From contig NZ_SJDL01000019.1 of NCBI RefSeq assembly GCF_004327985.1, positions 1-64,000 on the forward strand: 64,000 nt of DNA, in the 5' to 3' direction. Made by a program: the position numbers and the translations under genes. Source of the DNA: Marinobacter halodurans. Its GTDB lineage: Bacteria; Pseudomonadota; Gammaproteobacteria; Pseudomonadales; Oleiphilaceae. A model generated the notes under the pieces. The model was given only the letters and a program-made list of their open reading frames with translations, had not been told where the DNA came from and did no database searches. Shown one piece after another: positions 17,942 through 27,141 of this stretch (positions are counted from its first letter, which is position 1; every line of letters begins with the position of its first letter).

Positions 17942-18559
17942 CTACTGCGCATCCGGCACCGGAATAGAAAGATCGAACCCGCCACCAGCCCGCGGTGTTA
18001 GCACAATCCCTGCCTCATTAATCGACTGCGGCACCTGGATCTGATCCACCCCCGGCACGTTGCCAATCGAAAAATTCACATTCTGCCCGTCGAAACCCAG
18101 GCTGAGCTGATCGTTCAGGAAGCTTTGCGTGAAGGGCTCATCCGGAATCTGGACCTGGCGACCGTAAACCAGGGTCGGAACGCTGGGAATGATGTAGGGC
18201 GCAGGCTGCGTTTTCTCGACCTGATCCAGCGGGAACAGTAGTGTACGGCGAATGAATTCCTGTTCGGCGTTGGCCAGGGCCGATTCCTCATCCTCATCGC
18301 GGGTCTTGCGTAGGATGTAGGCTTCGGCCTGTTCGTCGGATTCGAGGATGGCCGGCTCGCCCGGGGAAATGGTGAGCGAACGGATCACCCGCTGTTTTTC
18401 TTCCTCGGACTTCTGTCGGGCCCGCGGTACGACGATAATCGCGGAATCCTCGATGTACGTATCCACCATCTCGTCGGAGGTCATGGACTCGACGCCAGCC
18501 CAGGCGGGCAGCGTCACGGCGCCGGCAACGGCGGTCGCCAGTAGTGTGCGGGTTAACAT
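17942..18559 (-). CDS. exported protein of unknown function
   Basis: Not recognised. 205 residues with a clear signal peptide (M-L-T-R-T-L-L-A-T-A-V-A-G-A, cut after A-W-A near residue 21). The mature part is very acidic (D/E-rich between about 25 and 115), with a Q-K-S-E-E-E-K-Q stretch, then a Pro/Ile/Val-rich half ending S-I-P-V-P-D-A-Q. No cysteine, so no disulfide and no lipidation. It has its own terminator and is divergent from the DUF58 gene. It faces the DUF6160 gene tail to tail; whether they work together is unknown. Confidence 0.72.
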   Translation of the reverse strand: MLTRTLLATAVAGAVTLPAWAGVESMTSDEMVDTYIEDSAIIVVPRARQKSEEEKQRVIRSLTISPGEPAILESDEQAEAYILRKTRDEDEESALANAEQEFIRRTLLFPLDQVEKTQPAPYIIPSVPTLVYGRQVQIPDEPFTQSFLNDQLSLGFDGQNVNFSIGNVPGVDQIQVPQSINEAGIVLTPRAGGGFDLSIPVPDAQ

Positions 18560-18687
18560 TGCGGGGCTCCTCTGGGGAGAAACAGGACGTCCTCTGGTAG
18601 AGTATTTGAGGTGGAACGGGTGTTTTCAAGCGGTTTTTGGTGAATATGTGACCACGTTTGTGCGGCGGAGCCGGGATTTCTGAACAA

Positions 18688-19692
18688 ATGATAAAAAGTT
18701 TGCGACAGCGCTGGCGCCGCTGGGTGAATCGGCGGATTCCCCGGGCGGACGAGCAGACGTTCACCCAGAACAACATCTTTATCCTGCCCTCCGGTGCCGG
18801 CGTGGTGTTCGGCGCGTTGCTGGTCATCATGCTGCTGACCGGCATTAACTACCAGAACAGCCTGATCTACCTGCTGACGTTCGTGCTCGGGGCGATTTTC
18901 GTGGCCGCCATGCATCAGACCCATCGTAACCTGGCGGGTTTGCAGCTGGCTCTGGTCAGCGCGGGTGAGGCCTTTCCGGGGAGCCCGGTCGTTTTCCGCC
19001 TGAGGGCCAGCGCCAGGCAGCAGTCGTACAGCCTCCTGTTGCGATCGGATCCGGAAACGCCTGTCAGCATCGATGTGGGCCCGGACGGCCCCGTGGAATT
19101 CGATATGACGACTGTGGCCCGTCGACGGGGCCCGGTCCGGCTACCGGACATTCGGGTGGAGACCCGGTTCCCGTTCGGCCTGCTGACCGCCTGGTCCTGG
19201 ATGCGCCTGCGCAGTCCGGGCCTGTGCTATCCGAAACCGGTGACGCCACCCTACGATGCCGGAGGCGACGATGACGGTGACACCGCACAGTCGAAGAAAG
19301 CCGCCGATCCCGATCATGCGGATATCCGGCCCTGGCGGCGAGGGGACCTGAGCCAGCGGGTACTCTGGAAGCGCTATGCGCGAACCGGGGAGATGGTGAT
19401 TGCGGAATGGGAAGGCGAGCAGGGCAATCCCGTGTGGCTGGATTATGATGCTTTTCCCGGGGCCGACAGGGAGTTGAGGTTGAGTTATCTCGCGGCCCTG
19501 GTGGAGTCCCGAAGCCACGCCCATCAGCCCTACGGATTGCGGTTGCCTGGCTTGAAGATCGATCCGGACACGGGCCCGGTACACCGTCAACAATGCCTGC
19601 ATGCGCTGGGCTCCTGTGGCTTTGAGGCGCCGGAACGCGGTGTGTCTTCAGCGTCATCCGCTGCGGCGGATTACCTCGGGAGCACGGTATGA
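18688..19692 (+). CDS. DUF58 (von Willebrand A-like) membrane protein
   Basis: The protein is 334 residues from the ATG at 18688; the longer frame starting at 18658 has a non-conserved head. After a basic start (K-S-L-R-Q-R-W-R-R-W) two membrane helices follow at about 38-80. The soluble part carries the DUF58 signature A-D-I-R-P-W-R-R-G-D-L-S-Q-R-V-L-W-K-R-Y-A-R-T-G. These proteins usually form an operon with a MoxR AAA ATPase and a transglutaminase-like membrane protein. Here the transglutaminase gene follows with an ATGA overlap, but no MoxR gene precedes it. A role in envelope protein assembly or maturation is inferred from that context. Confidence 0.82.
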   Translation: MIKSLRQRWRRWVNRRIPRADEQTFTQNNIFILPSGAGVVFGALLVIMLLTGINYQNSLIYLLTFVLGAIFVAAMHQTHRNLAGLQLALVSAGEAFPGSPVVFRLRASARQQSYSLLLRSDPETPVSIDVGPDGPVEFDMTTVARRRGPVRLPDIRVETRFPFGLLTAWSWMRLRSPGLCYPKPVTPPYDAGGDDDGDTAQSKKAADPDHADIRPWRRGDLSQRVLWKRYARTGEMVIAEWEGEQGNPVWLDYDAFPGADRELRLSYLAALVESRSHAHQPYGLRLPGLKIDPDTGPVHRQQCLHALGSCGFEAPERGVSSASSAAADYLGSTV

Positions 19693-21689
19693 CGGAGACG
19701 GTGCCGAAAGACACCATTCCGGCCAAGGCGCTGGTCTGGTTGCTGGTGAGCTTCGGGTTGCTGCTGGTCCCGCAATGGGACCGCCTGCCGCCCTGGCTGA
19801 TTGCGGCCTGCTCGGTGCTGGCCCTCTGGCGTTGGCTGGGACAGGGCGGTCGGTTCGGATTGCCGGGCCGATGGTTGCGGCTGGTCATCATGCTGGGCCT
19901 GATTGGGGCCTATGTGGCAACGGTGCATGGCCGGTTCACGGTGGAGACGGCGGCGTCGTTCTTTGTCCTGGCGGTCGGGCTCAAGTGGCTGGAAACCCGC
20001 ACGTCCCGGGATTTCTACGTGTTGTTCTTCATCCTTTGCTACCTGGCCGCGGTGAATTTCCTGTTCCAGCAGGGCGTGCTCTGGTCGCTGTTGAACCTGA
20101 CAGCCACTTTCGTACTGCTGGTCGGGTTGCAGTTGCTGAACGCGCCGCAGGCGCCGAATGCGCTCAAGGCTGGCTGGAAACGATTGGGCGGTCTGCTGCT
20201 GAAAACATTGCCACTGGTGGTGTTGCTGTTTATTTTCTTTCCGCGCATGGCGCCACTGTGGAGCGTGCCGCTGGTATCCGGTCAGGCCAGAACCGGTCTC
20301 TCCGACCAGATGGCGCCCGGCAGCATCTCCAGCCTGGCGCAGAGCAGCGAGCGGGCCTTTCGCGTCACGTTTGGGGGCGAGATGCCTCCACCGCGCGAGC
20401 GTTACTGGCGTGGGTTGATTCTCGACCGTTTTGACGACGGCAAATGGACGCAATGGCAGCCGGAACCGAGCCGGCCCGCCGGGCGGGTCCTGTCGGACGG
20501 CGGCGTGGGAGCGCTCAAGGCTGACGAATACGATGTGCTGATGGAGCCGACCTACCAGCGCTGGGCGTTTGGGCTGGACGATTCCCGGGCGGTTTCCCGG
20601 AACGTGGAAGAAACAGCTAACGGATTATTCCGTTTCCGTCGTCCGGCGGATACGGCTGTGCGTTACCGACTGGCGCGGACGGACCCGAAATCCAATGTAC
20701 AAACGCTGTCCCAACTGGATCGACAGCGCTACCTGCACCTGCCGCCGAAGGGTAATCCTCGAGCGCGCGCACTGGCGCAGTCGTTACGTCAGGAGCACGA
20801 TTCGGATCGGGGTTTCGTAAACGCCATCTTGCAGCGATTCCGAAATCAGGCCTACTTCTACACGCTCAGACCACCCAAAATGCCGGATAACAGCATTGAT
20901 ACGCTGTTGTTCGAGGCCAAGCGGGGCTTTTGCGCGCACTACGCGTCGGCTACCGCGTTCCTGCTGCGGGCGGCCGGCATTCCGGCGCGCATTGTTATGG
21001 GCTACCAGGGCGGCAGTCCCGGCGAGGATGGCCGGTATCTGATCGTTCGCCAGTACGATGCCCACGCCTGGGTGGAAGCGTGGCTTCCGGATCGGGGCTG
21101 GGTCCGGGTGGATCCCACCGCGGCGATCTCGCCGGCGCGCATCGAGTCCGGCCTGCGCGAAGCCGTCGCCGATGAAGGATCCTTTCTGGAGAATGAGTGG
21201 GCGTCCCCGGCCAAATACGGCGATATCGCCCTGGTTCAATGGATGTCCCTGAAGCTGGATGCCATCAACTATCAGTGGCAGCGCTGGGTGGTGGGCTACC
21301 AGGGGCAGACCCAGATGAACCTTATGTCCCATTTGCCGGGCAACCCGTCGCTGCGGGATCTGGGGTATCTGTCTGCCGGGCTGGTGGGCGTGGCGGTGTT
21401 GCTGGCGGCCGCGTGGTCACTCTGGCGCCAGCGCAGTGGCCAATCAGCGGATCCGGTGCAGCGGCTGTTCAACGACTGGCTCCGGCTGTTGAGGCGCCAG
21501 GGCTTGGAGCCCCGGCCCGCCCGGACGCCTCTTGAGCTGGCCGCACAAGCGGCCAAAGCGGACCCGGAACGCGCCCGCATGCATCTGGCTTTTGCCCGGG
21601 CGGTCAACAATCACTATTATGGCTCGGGTTCATTCACTCCCGAAGATCGGCGCCGGTTGCGTTTCCTGTTGCGGCAGATGCGGCGCTGA
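19689..21689 (+). CDS. tgpA: TgpA-type membrane transglutaminase-like protein (DUF3488)
   Basis: The 666-residue protein begins with five or six membrane helices (about 10-190, the DUF3488 part), then a periplasmic transglutaminase-like domain, one more membrane helix (about 560-580) and a cytoplasmic tail of the DUF4129 type. The papain-like triad is present: Cys415 in R-G-F-C-A-H-Y, His459 in D-A-H-A-W-V-E and Asp475 in R-V-D-P-T. TgpA of Pseudomonas aeruginosa has this architecture and is important for viability. Its natural substrates are not settled. It overlaps the DUF58 gene by four bases (ATGA), so the two are translationally linked. Confidence 0.88.
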   Translation: MTETVPKDTIPAKALVWLLVSFGLLLVPQWDRLPPWLIAACSVLALWRWLGQGGRFGLPGRWLRLVIMLGLIGAYVATVHGRFTVETAASFFVLAVGLKWLETRTSRDFYVLFFILCYLAAVNFLFQQGVLWSLLNLTATFVLLVGLQLLNAPQAPNALKAGWKRLGGLLLKTLPLVVLLFIFFPRMAPLWSVPLVSGQARTGLSDQMAPGSISSLAQSSERAFRVTFGGEMPPPRERYWRGLILDRFDDGKWTQWQPEPSRPAGRVLSDGGVGALKADEYDVLMEPTYQRWAFGLDDSRAVSRNVEETANGLFRFRRPADTAVRYRLARTDPKSNVQTLSQLDRQRYLHLPPKGNPRARALAQSLRQEHDSDRGFVNAILQRFRNQAYFYTLRPPKMPDNSIDTLLFEAKRGFCAHYASATAFLLRAAGIPARIVMGYQGGSPGEDGRYLIVRQYDAHAWVEAWLPDRGWVRVDPTAAISPARIESGLREAVADEGSFLENEWASPAKYGDIALVQWMSLKLDAINYQWQRWVVGYQGQTQMNLMSHLPGNPSLRDLGYLSAGLVGVAVLLAAAWSLWRQRSGQSADPVQRLFNDWLRLLRRQGLEPRPARTPLELAAQAAKADPERARMHLAFARAVNNHYYGSGSFTPEDRRRLRFLLRQMRR

Positions 21690-21729
21690 TGTCGGCGCCT
21701 TCTATTAACGGAATTGGTCGGAGATTGCC

Positions 21730-22740
21730 TTGTCCTCCTCGATAACCTCCATGCCCTGGCTGACCGATGCCTGGTCCCGGCTGGCCGAGCGCTGGCTCAG
21801 CGGACGTCTGCCCCATGCCATCCTGCTGGAAGGTCCGGACGGCATCGGCAAGTCGGTATTTGCCCGGGAGCTGGCCCAACGGCTGGTCTGCGAGGGAGCC
21901 GGAGAGGCCATCCAGGCCTGCGGGCACTGCAAGCAGTGCGAGCTGGTGGCCGCCGGCACGCATCCGGACATCCGGACCTACCAGCCCGAGGATTCGAAGG
22001 TGATCAAGGTGGACCAGGTGAGGGCACTGGGCGAGTTTGCGGTGGCTTCACCCCAGGTGGCGCATCACAAGGTCATCATCCTGGACAGCGCCGATCAGTT
22101 GAACATCAACGCGGCCAACGCGTTACTGAAGACGCTGGAAGAGCCGAATCGGGATGTCACCCTGATCCTTCTCCAGCAATCCGGCCGCCCGCTGCTGCCG
22201 ACGATTCGATCCCGTTGTCAGTCGGTGTTGCTGGCGGGTCCGACACTGGAGCAGGCGCAGGCCTGGCTGGGAACGCAGGCTGCCCTTGAGGAGTCCCCGG
22301 CCGATGCTGAAACCCAGGCGCGGGCACTGCGGCTGGCCAGCGGTGCCCCGATCCGGGCGCTGGCGTTCCTTGCTCAGGGACATGTCGAAGCGGTTGACCA
22401 GTGTCTGGAGAATTTTCGGCAGTTCCTGAAATCGAAGCTGCCACCGGAGGACGCGGCCAGGCCTTTCGTCAAGCTGGGGCTCGAGACCACCTTGGGCCTG
22501 ATGGAACGCTGGGCGGCCGACCTGGCACGGATCAGCGTTGGCGGCGCGCCGGAAAACCCGGAAGTGGCCGATATCCTCGGCTACCTGACCAGACAGAACC
22601 CGCCCCACCGGGCACACGGGATTCTCGCGCACATTGCGGAGGTCCGTGCCGGCTTGACGTACAACCTGAACGCCGAGCTGGAAACGGAACGCCTGCTGTT
22701 GCACTGGCTTGACCTGATGCCCCGGCGGCGGGCGGGTTAG
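21730..22740 (+). CDS. holB: DNA polymerase III delta prime subunit
   Basis: HolB is a clamp-loader subunit that helps load the beta clamp on primed DNA. The 336-residue protein has the degenerate P-loop G-P-D-G-I-G-K-S, a zinc-type C-G-H-C-K-Q-C cluster and the S-A-D-Q-L-N-I-N-A-A-N-A-L-L-K-T-L-E-E-P stretch of the family, with the S-R-C motif after it. The start is a TTG at 21730 with GGAG six bases upstream; an ATG at 21751 would cost seven residues. It precedes pilZ as in pseudomonads, but the usual upstream tmk is absent and the transglutaminase gene is there instead. Confidence 0.93.
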   Translation: MSSSITSMPWLTDAWSRLAERWLSGRLPHAILLEGPDGIGKSVFARELAQRLVCEGAGEAIQACGHCKQCELVAAGTHPDIRTYQPEDSKVIKVDQVRALGEFAVASPQVAHHKVIILDSADQLNINAANALLKTLEEPNRDVTLILLQQSGRPLLPTIRSRCQSVLLAGPTLEQAQAWLGTQAALEESPADAETQARALRLASGAPIRALAFLAQGHVEAVDQCLENFRQFLKSKLPPEDAARPFVKLGLETTLGLMERWAADLARISVGGAPENPEVADILGYLTRQNPPHRAHGILAHIAEVRAGLTYNLNAELETERLLLHWLDLMPRRRAG

Positions 22741-22839
22741 GCGGGGCGGCAAAGGCAGCGCGAGTGTCGCCAAAATGCGTCACTTGCCGTGCTTCGACGC
22801 TTCGCCACCTGCTAACATTAAGGTAAATTTAGGGATTCA

Positions 22840-22861
22840 GGCTCCGTCAGCAGGCGGAGCC
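22840..22861 (+). promoter_or_regulatory. hairpin in the pilZ leader
   Basis: GGCTCCG (22840-22846) pairs with CGGAGCC (22855-22861) around an eight-base loop, ending 20 bases before the pilZ ATG. There is no T run after it, so it is more likely a leader structure or protein site than a terminator of holB. Confidence 0.4.
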
Positions 22862-22881
22862 CAAAGAAACAAAGGTGATTT

Positions 22882-23232
22882 ATGGGTCCAGGCTTTGGCG
22901 CGCGCAGCGGTATTCTGACACTCACCATCAAGGACAAGGCCGTGCTCTATGCGGCGTATATGCCGTTTATCAAGGACGGTGGGTTGTTCATTCCCACCCA
23001 GAAACAGTACCAGTTGGGTGATGAGGTGTTCCTGCTCCTGAACCTGATGGATGAACCCGAGAAGATACCGGTTGCCGGCAAGGTCGTCTGGATTACCCCC
23101 AAGGGCGCGCAGGGCAACCGGGCTGCCGGGATTGGTGTCCAGTTCAATGGCGATGATGAGAGCGCCAAGAACAAGATTGAAGCCTACCTGGCCGGTGCAC
23201 TGGGCTCCGACCGGCCCACGCACACCATGTAA
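22882..23232 (+). CDS. pilZ: type IV pilus assembly protein PilZ
   Basis: A small 116-residue cytoplasmic protein required for type IV pilus assembly through contact with PilB and FimX. It matches Pseudomonas PilZ along its length: A-R-x-G-I-L-x-L-T-I-K-D-K, Y-A-A-Y-M-P-F-I-K, L-L-N-L-M-D-E-P-E-K-I-P-V-A-G-K-V-V-W-I-T-P. As in that protein, the R-x3-R and D/N-x-S-x2-G motifs that bind cyclic di-GMP are missing, so it is an adaptor, not a receptor. AAAGGTGA before the ATG is a good ribosome site. It follows holB as usual. Confidence 0.96.
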   Translation: MGPGFGARSGILTLTIKDKAVLYAAYMPFIKDGGLFIPTQKQYQLGDEVFLLLNLMDEPEKIPVAGKVVWITPKGAQGNRAAGIGVQFNGDDESAKNKIEAYLAGALGSDRPTHTM

Positions 23233-23237
23233 GGTCA

Positions 23238-24158
23238 GTGAGCGGTATGACTACACCCGTTGATATTGCACCGGCGGTGGTTGGCAGGGAGCTGCCTGCG
23301 CCGCAGGAATCCGACTGGCCACTGGATGACCTGGTACTGCGCGGTCTGACCTGGTCCCGGCCGGAAACCAGCCAGGTCGCGCCGCCCATTATCGGCCTGC
23401 ACGGCTGGCTCGATAACGCCGCCACGTTCAGTCGCATTGCCCCGGCCCTGGGGTGGTCGCGTCCATTCTACGGAATCGATTTTGCCGGTCACGGGCATTC
23501 GGATCACCGGGGCGCCGGGCAGTCCTATCCGTTGCTGGACTATGTGAAGGACATCGCCGGTCTGGTTGAACGCCACTTCCAGCAGCCGGTCGTCATCGTC
23601 GGGCATTCGCTGGGCGGTATCGTGGGTTCGCTATACGCAGCTACCTTCCCGGAGCGGGTAGACCGCCTGGTGATGATCGACAGTCTGGGACCGCTGACGC
23701 AGTCCCCGGAGAGCGGTCCCGAGCAGTTGCGCAAGGGAATCCGCAAGCACCTGCGGGGTTCCGGCGCCGCCATGACCTACGGCAGTGTCGAGGATGCCGC
23801 CCGCATCCGGGCCGGTGGTCTCAGCCCCCTGTCACCGGAAGCCGCCGCCCTGCTTGTGCCACGCAACCTCAGGCCGGTCGAGGGCGGGTATCAGTGGCGT
23901 ACCGATGCGCGCCTGCGCTATCCCTCCCTGAGCCGCCTCGACGAAGCACAGGTGGCCGGCTTCCTGCAGGCCATCGAAGCGCCTACGCTATTTGTACGGG
24001 CCAGCGACGGTTTGCTGGGAGGCCGCGAAAGCTGGCGGAAGCGGATCGAGCTGATTCCGCATTTGCAGGAGGCTGTCGTGCCGGGCTCCCATCACTGCCA
24101 CCTGGACGGTGAGGTGCAGCCGGTTATCGACGCCATCTCGGCGTTCCTGACATCATGA
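23238..24158 (+). CDS. alpha/beta-fold hydrolase
   Basis: 306 residues with a full alpha/beta-hydrolase domain. The oxyanion region is L-H-G-W-L-D-N, the nucleophile elbow is G-H-S-L-G-G (Ser124), and a late histidine lies in G-S-H-H-C-H-L-D. The L-H-G-W-L-D-N-A-A-T-F pattern is common in esterase-like hydrolases related to epoxide hydrolases and serine hydrolase-like proteins; the substrate is unknown. No signal peptide, so cytosolic. The start is either the GTG at 23238 or the ATG at 23247, with no strong ribosome site for either. Its last codon overlaps the next gene (ATGA), implying coupling. Confidence 0.82.
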   Translation: MSGMTTPVDIAPAVVGRELPAPQESDWPLDDLVLRGLTWSRPETSQVAPPIIGLHGWLDNAATFSRIAPALGWSRPFYGIDFAGHGHSDHRGAGQSYPLLDYVKDIAGLVERHFQQPVVIVGHSLGGIVGSLYAATFPERVDRLVMIDSLGPLTQSPESGPEQLRKGIRKHLRGSGAAMTYGSVEDAARIRAGGLSPLSPEAAALLVPRNLRPVEGGYQWRTDARLRYPSLSRLDEAQVAGFLQAIEAPTLFVRASDGLLGGRESWRKRIELIPHLQEAVVPGSHHCHLDGEVQPVIDAISAFLTS

Positions 24159-25063
24159 TCAGATACTGCGTGATGATGTGGGCGGCCGTCGCAGCCGTCC
24201 TGTGCTCCGTATCGGCCGTGGCGGAGCCCCTCAAGGTATTCCCGATGGCGTCGGTGGAAAGCGATGTGACCATCAAGGCGCCCAACCACCATGTATTGCT
24301 CAGTCCCGTCAGGGAAGTGAATGACGAAATCCGCGCCGACCGCCAATTTCGCCTGGATGTGGTCGGCCACGGGCGCCTGATGGAAATCGATCCGGATTCC
24401 TCACTGGACCGGGTGGGCGAGTTCTACCGGGAGGCCATGGCGCAGCGCAGCGGGCGGACCCTGTTCACCTGCAGTGGGCGGGATTGCGGTCGCAGCAACG
24501 TCTGGGCCAACCGGGTCTTTCACCAGGCGACGCTGTATGGTCGCGACGAGGATCAGAGCTATGCGGCCTACTCGTACCGTGACGAGGCGGGCACGCTGCA
24601 ACTGGTGCTGCTCTACAGCATAACCCGCGGTAACCAGCGGGATTACGTCTGGCTGGAGGAGTTGGCCATCCAGGATGAATCCGAGGTGGCCAACCTGTCA
24701 CCGGATGCCGGGCGTATACTGGGGCCATTACAGGTATCCTGGACCGGCAATGTCACGTACCGGTTTGACTGGGACGCCGAGGCGCGGGAAAAGCTTGTTG
24801 GCTGGGCGGGGAACCCGGGCGCCACCGTGATGATCGTCAGTCACGTGGTGCTCGGTATGAACGAAACGGTCAAGCAAGCCCTTGAGCGCTCGGCCCGGGT
24901 GGCGGATACCATGCAGGCCCTGCTGGAGAAACTGGGTATTCCCCGCGAGCAGCAGTTGCTGATCAACGCCGGCCCCGCCCAGTCGGCAATCCAGTCTGGC
25001 CGGAGTAAGGGCAATCGCCTGGAGATTGTGGTGATCAAGGATGTGGCATCCGGAGGAGGATAG
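24155..25063 (+). CDS. DUF4892 exported protein with OmpA-like end
   Basis: 302 residues. A signal peptide covers about 1-23 (hydrophobic core then S-A-V-A-E). The central part matches the DUF4892 pattern known from pseudomonads, including F-T-C-S-G-R-D-C-G-R-S-N-x-W-A-N and L-Y-G-R-D-E-D-Q-x-Y. The two cysteines in C-S-G-R-D-C could form a disulfide. The end (L-G-I-P-R-E-Q-Q and G-R-S-K-G-N-R-L-E-I-V) resembles the peptidoglycan-binding end of OmpA-like proteins. Expected to be periplasmic; function unknown. It overlaps the hydrolase gene by four bases and is followed after five bases by the patatin gene. Confidence 0.8.
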   Translation: MIRYCVMMWAAVAAVLCSVSAVAEPLKVFPMASVESDVTIKAPNHHVLLSPVREVNDEIRADRQFRLDVVGHGRLMEIDPDSSLDRVGEFYREAMAQRSGRTLFTCSGRDCGRSNVWANRVFHQATLYGRDEDQSYAAYSYRDEAGTLQLVLLYSITRGNQRDYVWLEELAIQDESEVANLSPDAGRILGPLQVSWTGNVTYRFDWDAEAREKLVGWAGNPGATVMIVSHVVLGMNETVKQALERSARVADTMQALLEKLGIPREQQLLINAGPAQSAIQSGRSKGNRLEIVVIKDVASGGG

Positions 25064-25068
25064 ACACG

Positions 25069-26142
25069 ATGCCGACGGAACAGCAGCCAACCCCAAAAGC
25101 CGAAAAGCGTCGCCGGACCTGCTCCCTGGTCCTGGGAAGCGGCGGAGCGCGGGGCTACGCACACATCGGCGCCATTGAGGTTCTGGATGAGCGCGGCTAT
25201 GACATCATCGCCATTGCCGGTTGCTCCATGGGGGCGCTGATTGGCGGCGTCTATTCAGCGGGCCAGATGCAGGCCTACAAGGACTGGGTAACCGGGCTCA
25301 AACAGTTTGACGTGCTCAAGCTGCTCGACGTGTCCCTGTCGCCCGCCGGCGCGATCCGTGGCGAGAAGGTGTTTTCCGTGGTGCGGGACATGATCGGCGA
25401 TACCCGGATCGAAGATCTCCCGATTGCGTTTACGGCGGTGGCCACGGACCTCCTGGCCCACAAGGAGATCTGGTTCCAGGAAGGTTCGCTGCACCAGGCG
25501 ATTCGCGCGTCTATCGCCATTCCCAGCGTGGTCACGCCGGTCGTCCTTAACGGACGTGTCCTGGTGGATGGCGCCTTGTTGAACCCGCTGCCGATCATTC
25601 CGACCATTGCCGCCCATGCGGACTACATCTTCGCCATCAACCTGGCTGGCGAGGACCGCAGTACCTACCGCTTGCCCGACGATATCTACAACGAAACCGG
25701 CGAGAGCGATTTCGACGACTGGATGGACCGTATGCGGACCAAGGCTTCCCGGTGGTTCGACTGGGATCTGCTGCGTTCCTTCGGCGGCAAGGGCGCAACC
25801 GATGCCGAGCCCACTGGCGAGGCCCGGGAGGAACTGGCTCACGACGCGCCCGATGAGACCCGCTCCCTGGAGGATGGTACCGAAACGATTGCCTGGGAAA
25901 AGCTGGGTATCGGCAAGTTTGACATCATGAACATGACGATCGAGACCATGCAGAGCGCGCTGATCCAGTACAAGATTGCCGGCTACCCGCCCGATATGCT
26001 GGTGAACGTGCCCAAGGATGCTTGCCGGACCTACGACTATCACAAGGCGCCGGAAATGATCCAGTTGGGCCGGGAACGCATGGAACAGGCACTGGACCGT
26101 TTCGAGAACGAGGAAGCCAGTTCCGGTCTGCTGTCTCCGTAG
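25069..26142 (+). CDS. patatin-like phospholipase (RssA/NTE type)
   Basis: A 357-residue serine hydrolase of the RssA/NTE patatin group. The oxyanion loop G-S-G-G-A-R-G is near residue 23, the nucleophile elbow G-C-S-M-G at 51-55 (Ser53), and the catalytic Asp in V-D-G-A (Asp167). The remaining 190 residues contain an acidic insertion and a helix ending in an E-E-A-S-S-G-L-L tail. No signal peptide or membrane segment is seen, so it is likely cytosolic and may act on lysophospholipids at the inner membrane. It is the last gene of the run that starts at holB or pilZ. Confidence 0.87.
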   Translation: MPTEQQPTPKAEKRRRTCSLVLGSGGARGYAHIGAIEVLDERGYDIIAIAGCSMGALIGGVYSAGQMQAYKDWVTGLKQFDVLKLLDVSLSPAGAIRGEKVFSVVRDMIGDTRIEDLPIAFTAVATDLLAHKEIWFQEGSLHQAIRASIAIPSVVTPVVLNGRVLVDGALLNPLPIIPTIAAHADYIFAINLAGEDRSTYRLPDDIYNETGESDFDDWMDRMRTKASRWFDWDLLRSFGGKGATDAEPTGEAREELAHDAPDETRSLEDGTETIAWEKLGIGKFDIMNMTIETMQSALIQYKIAGYPPDMLVNVPKDACRTYDYHKAPEMIQLGRERMEQALDRFENEEASSGLLSP

Positions 26143-26176
26143 TCGGGCAGAGGCCACAAATCCCCGCAAACCTGCG

Positions 26177-26182
26177 TATAAT
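26177..26182 (+). promoter_or_regulatory. candidate -10 element before prmB
   Basis: A perfect TATAAT stands 41 bases before the prmB GTG, within the palindrome-like CCTGCGTATAATGCAGG. The expected -35 position (about 26154-26159) is a poor match, so this is only a candidate promoter. Confidence 0.4.
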
Positions 26183-26222
26183 GCAGGCTCTCATTTTTTA
26201 TGTACCCAAGGAACTGTATCCG

Positions 26223-27116
26223 GTGTCCTCCGAGCCTGCTGACGAACTGTTTACCATCCGCGACCTGCTGCGCTATGTCACTTCCCGCTTTGCCGGATCG
26301 GATATCTACTACGGTCACGGTACCGATAACGCCTGGGATGAGGCGGTCCATCTGGTGCTGCGTAGCGTGAATCTGCCGCTGGAGAACAATACCGTGTTCC
26401 TGGATGCCCGGCTGACCCGTGAAGAGCGGGCCCTGATCCTGGAACGGGTGAAGCAGCGTATTGAGGAACGTGTGCCCGTCGCCTACCTGCTGGGCGAGGC
26501 CTGGTTCATGGGCCTGCCTTTCCAGGTGGATCATCGGGTCCTGGTACCGCGGTCACCCATTGCCGAACTGATCCAGCAGGGCTTCCAGCCCTGGATGGCC
26601 GACAGGCCGGTGCACCGGATCCTTGATCTCTGCACCGGCAGTGGTTGCATCGGTATCGCCGCGGCCACGGTCTTTGAGGATGCCGAAGTCGACCTGGCCG
26701 ATATCTCCGAGGGCGCCCTGGACGTCGCCCGCGCCAACATTGCCATGCATGGGCTTGGCCACCGGGTGAGGGCGGTTCAGTCCGACGTGCTCGATCAGGT
26801 GGAAGGGCGTTATGATCTGATCGTCAGCAACCCGCCCTACGTGGACGCTGAAGATCTGGCCGATATGCCGGACGAGTATCAGTACGAGCCGGAACTGGGG
26901 CTGGCGGCCGGTGAGGACGGGCTGGACATCGCCTACCGGATCCTGGCCAAGGCCCGGGATCACCTGACCGAAAACGGCCTGTTGGTCGTCGAGGTGGGCA
27001 ACAGTTGGGTGGCCCTGCAACAGGCACGGCCGGATATCCCGTTTACCTGGATCGAGTTTGAACATGGCGGGGACGGCGTTTTTGTCCTGACCCGCGAAGA
27101 CCTCGAAAATATCTGA
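26223..27116 (+). CDS. prmB: 50S ribosomal protein L3 glutamine methyltransferase
   Basis: PrmB methylates a glutamine in ribosomal protein L3 using S-adenosylmethionine. The GTG at 26223, with AAGGA ten bases upstream, gives 297 residues and aligns with the family start; the open frame runs back to 26022 without conservation. The conserved [12 protein letters not shown] segment opens the N-terminal domain, and the Rossmann motif [14 protein letters not shown] follows. The catalytic N-P-P-Y motif ([11 protein letters not shown]) is intact and is the PrmB rather than PrmC form by its neighbours. The prmB–aroC–MFS order matches pseudomonads. Confidence 0.94.
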   Translation: MSSEPADELFTIRDLLRYVTSRFAGSDIYYGHGTDNAWDEAVHLVLRSVNLPLENNTVFLDARLTREERALILERVKQRIEERVPVAYLLGEAWFMGLPFQVDHRVLVPRSPIAELIQQGFQPWMADRPVHRILDLCTGSGCIGIAAATVFEDAEVDLADISEGALDVARANIAMHGLGHRVRAVQSDVLDQVEGRYDLIVSNPPYVDAEDLADMPDEYQYEPELGLAAGEDGLDIAYRILAKARDHLTENGLLVVEVGNSWVALQQARPDIPFTWIEFEHGGDGVFVLTREDLENI

Positions 27117-27141
27117 AGATTCATCGATAAGAAACTGATTT

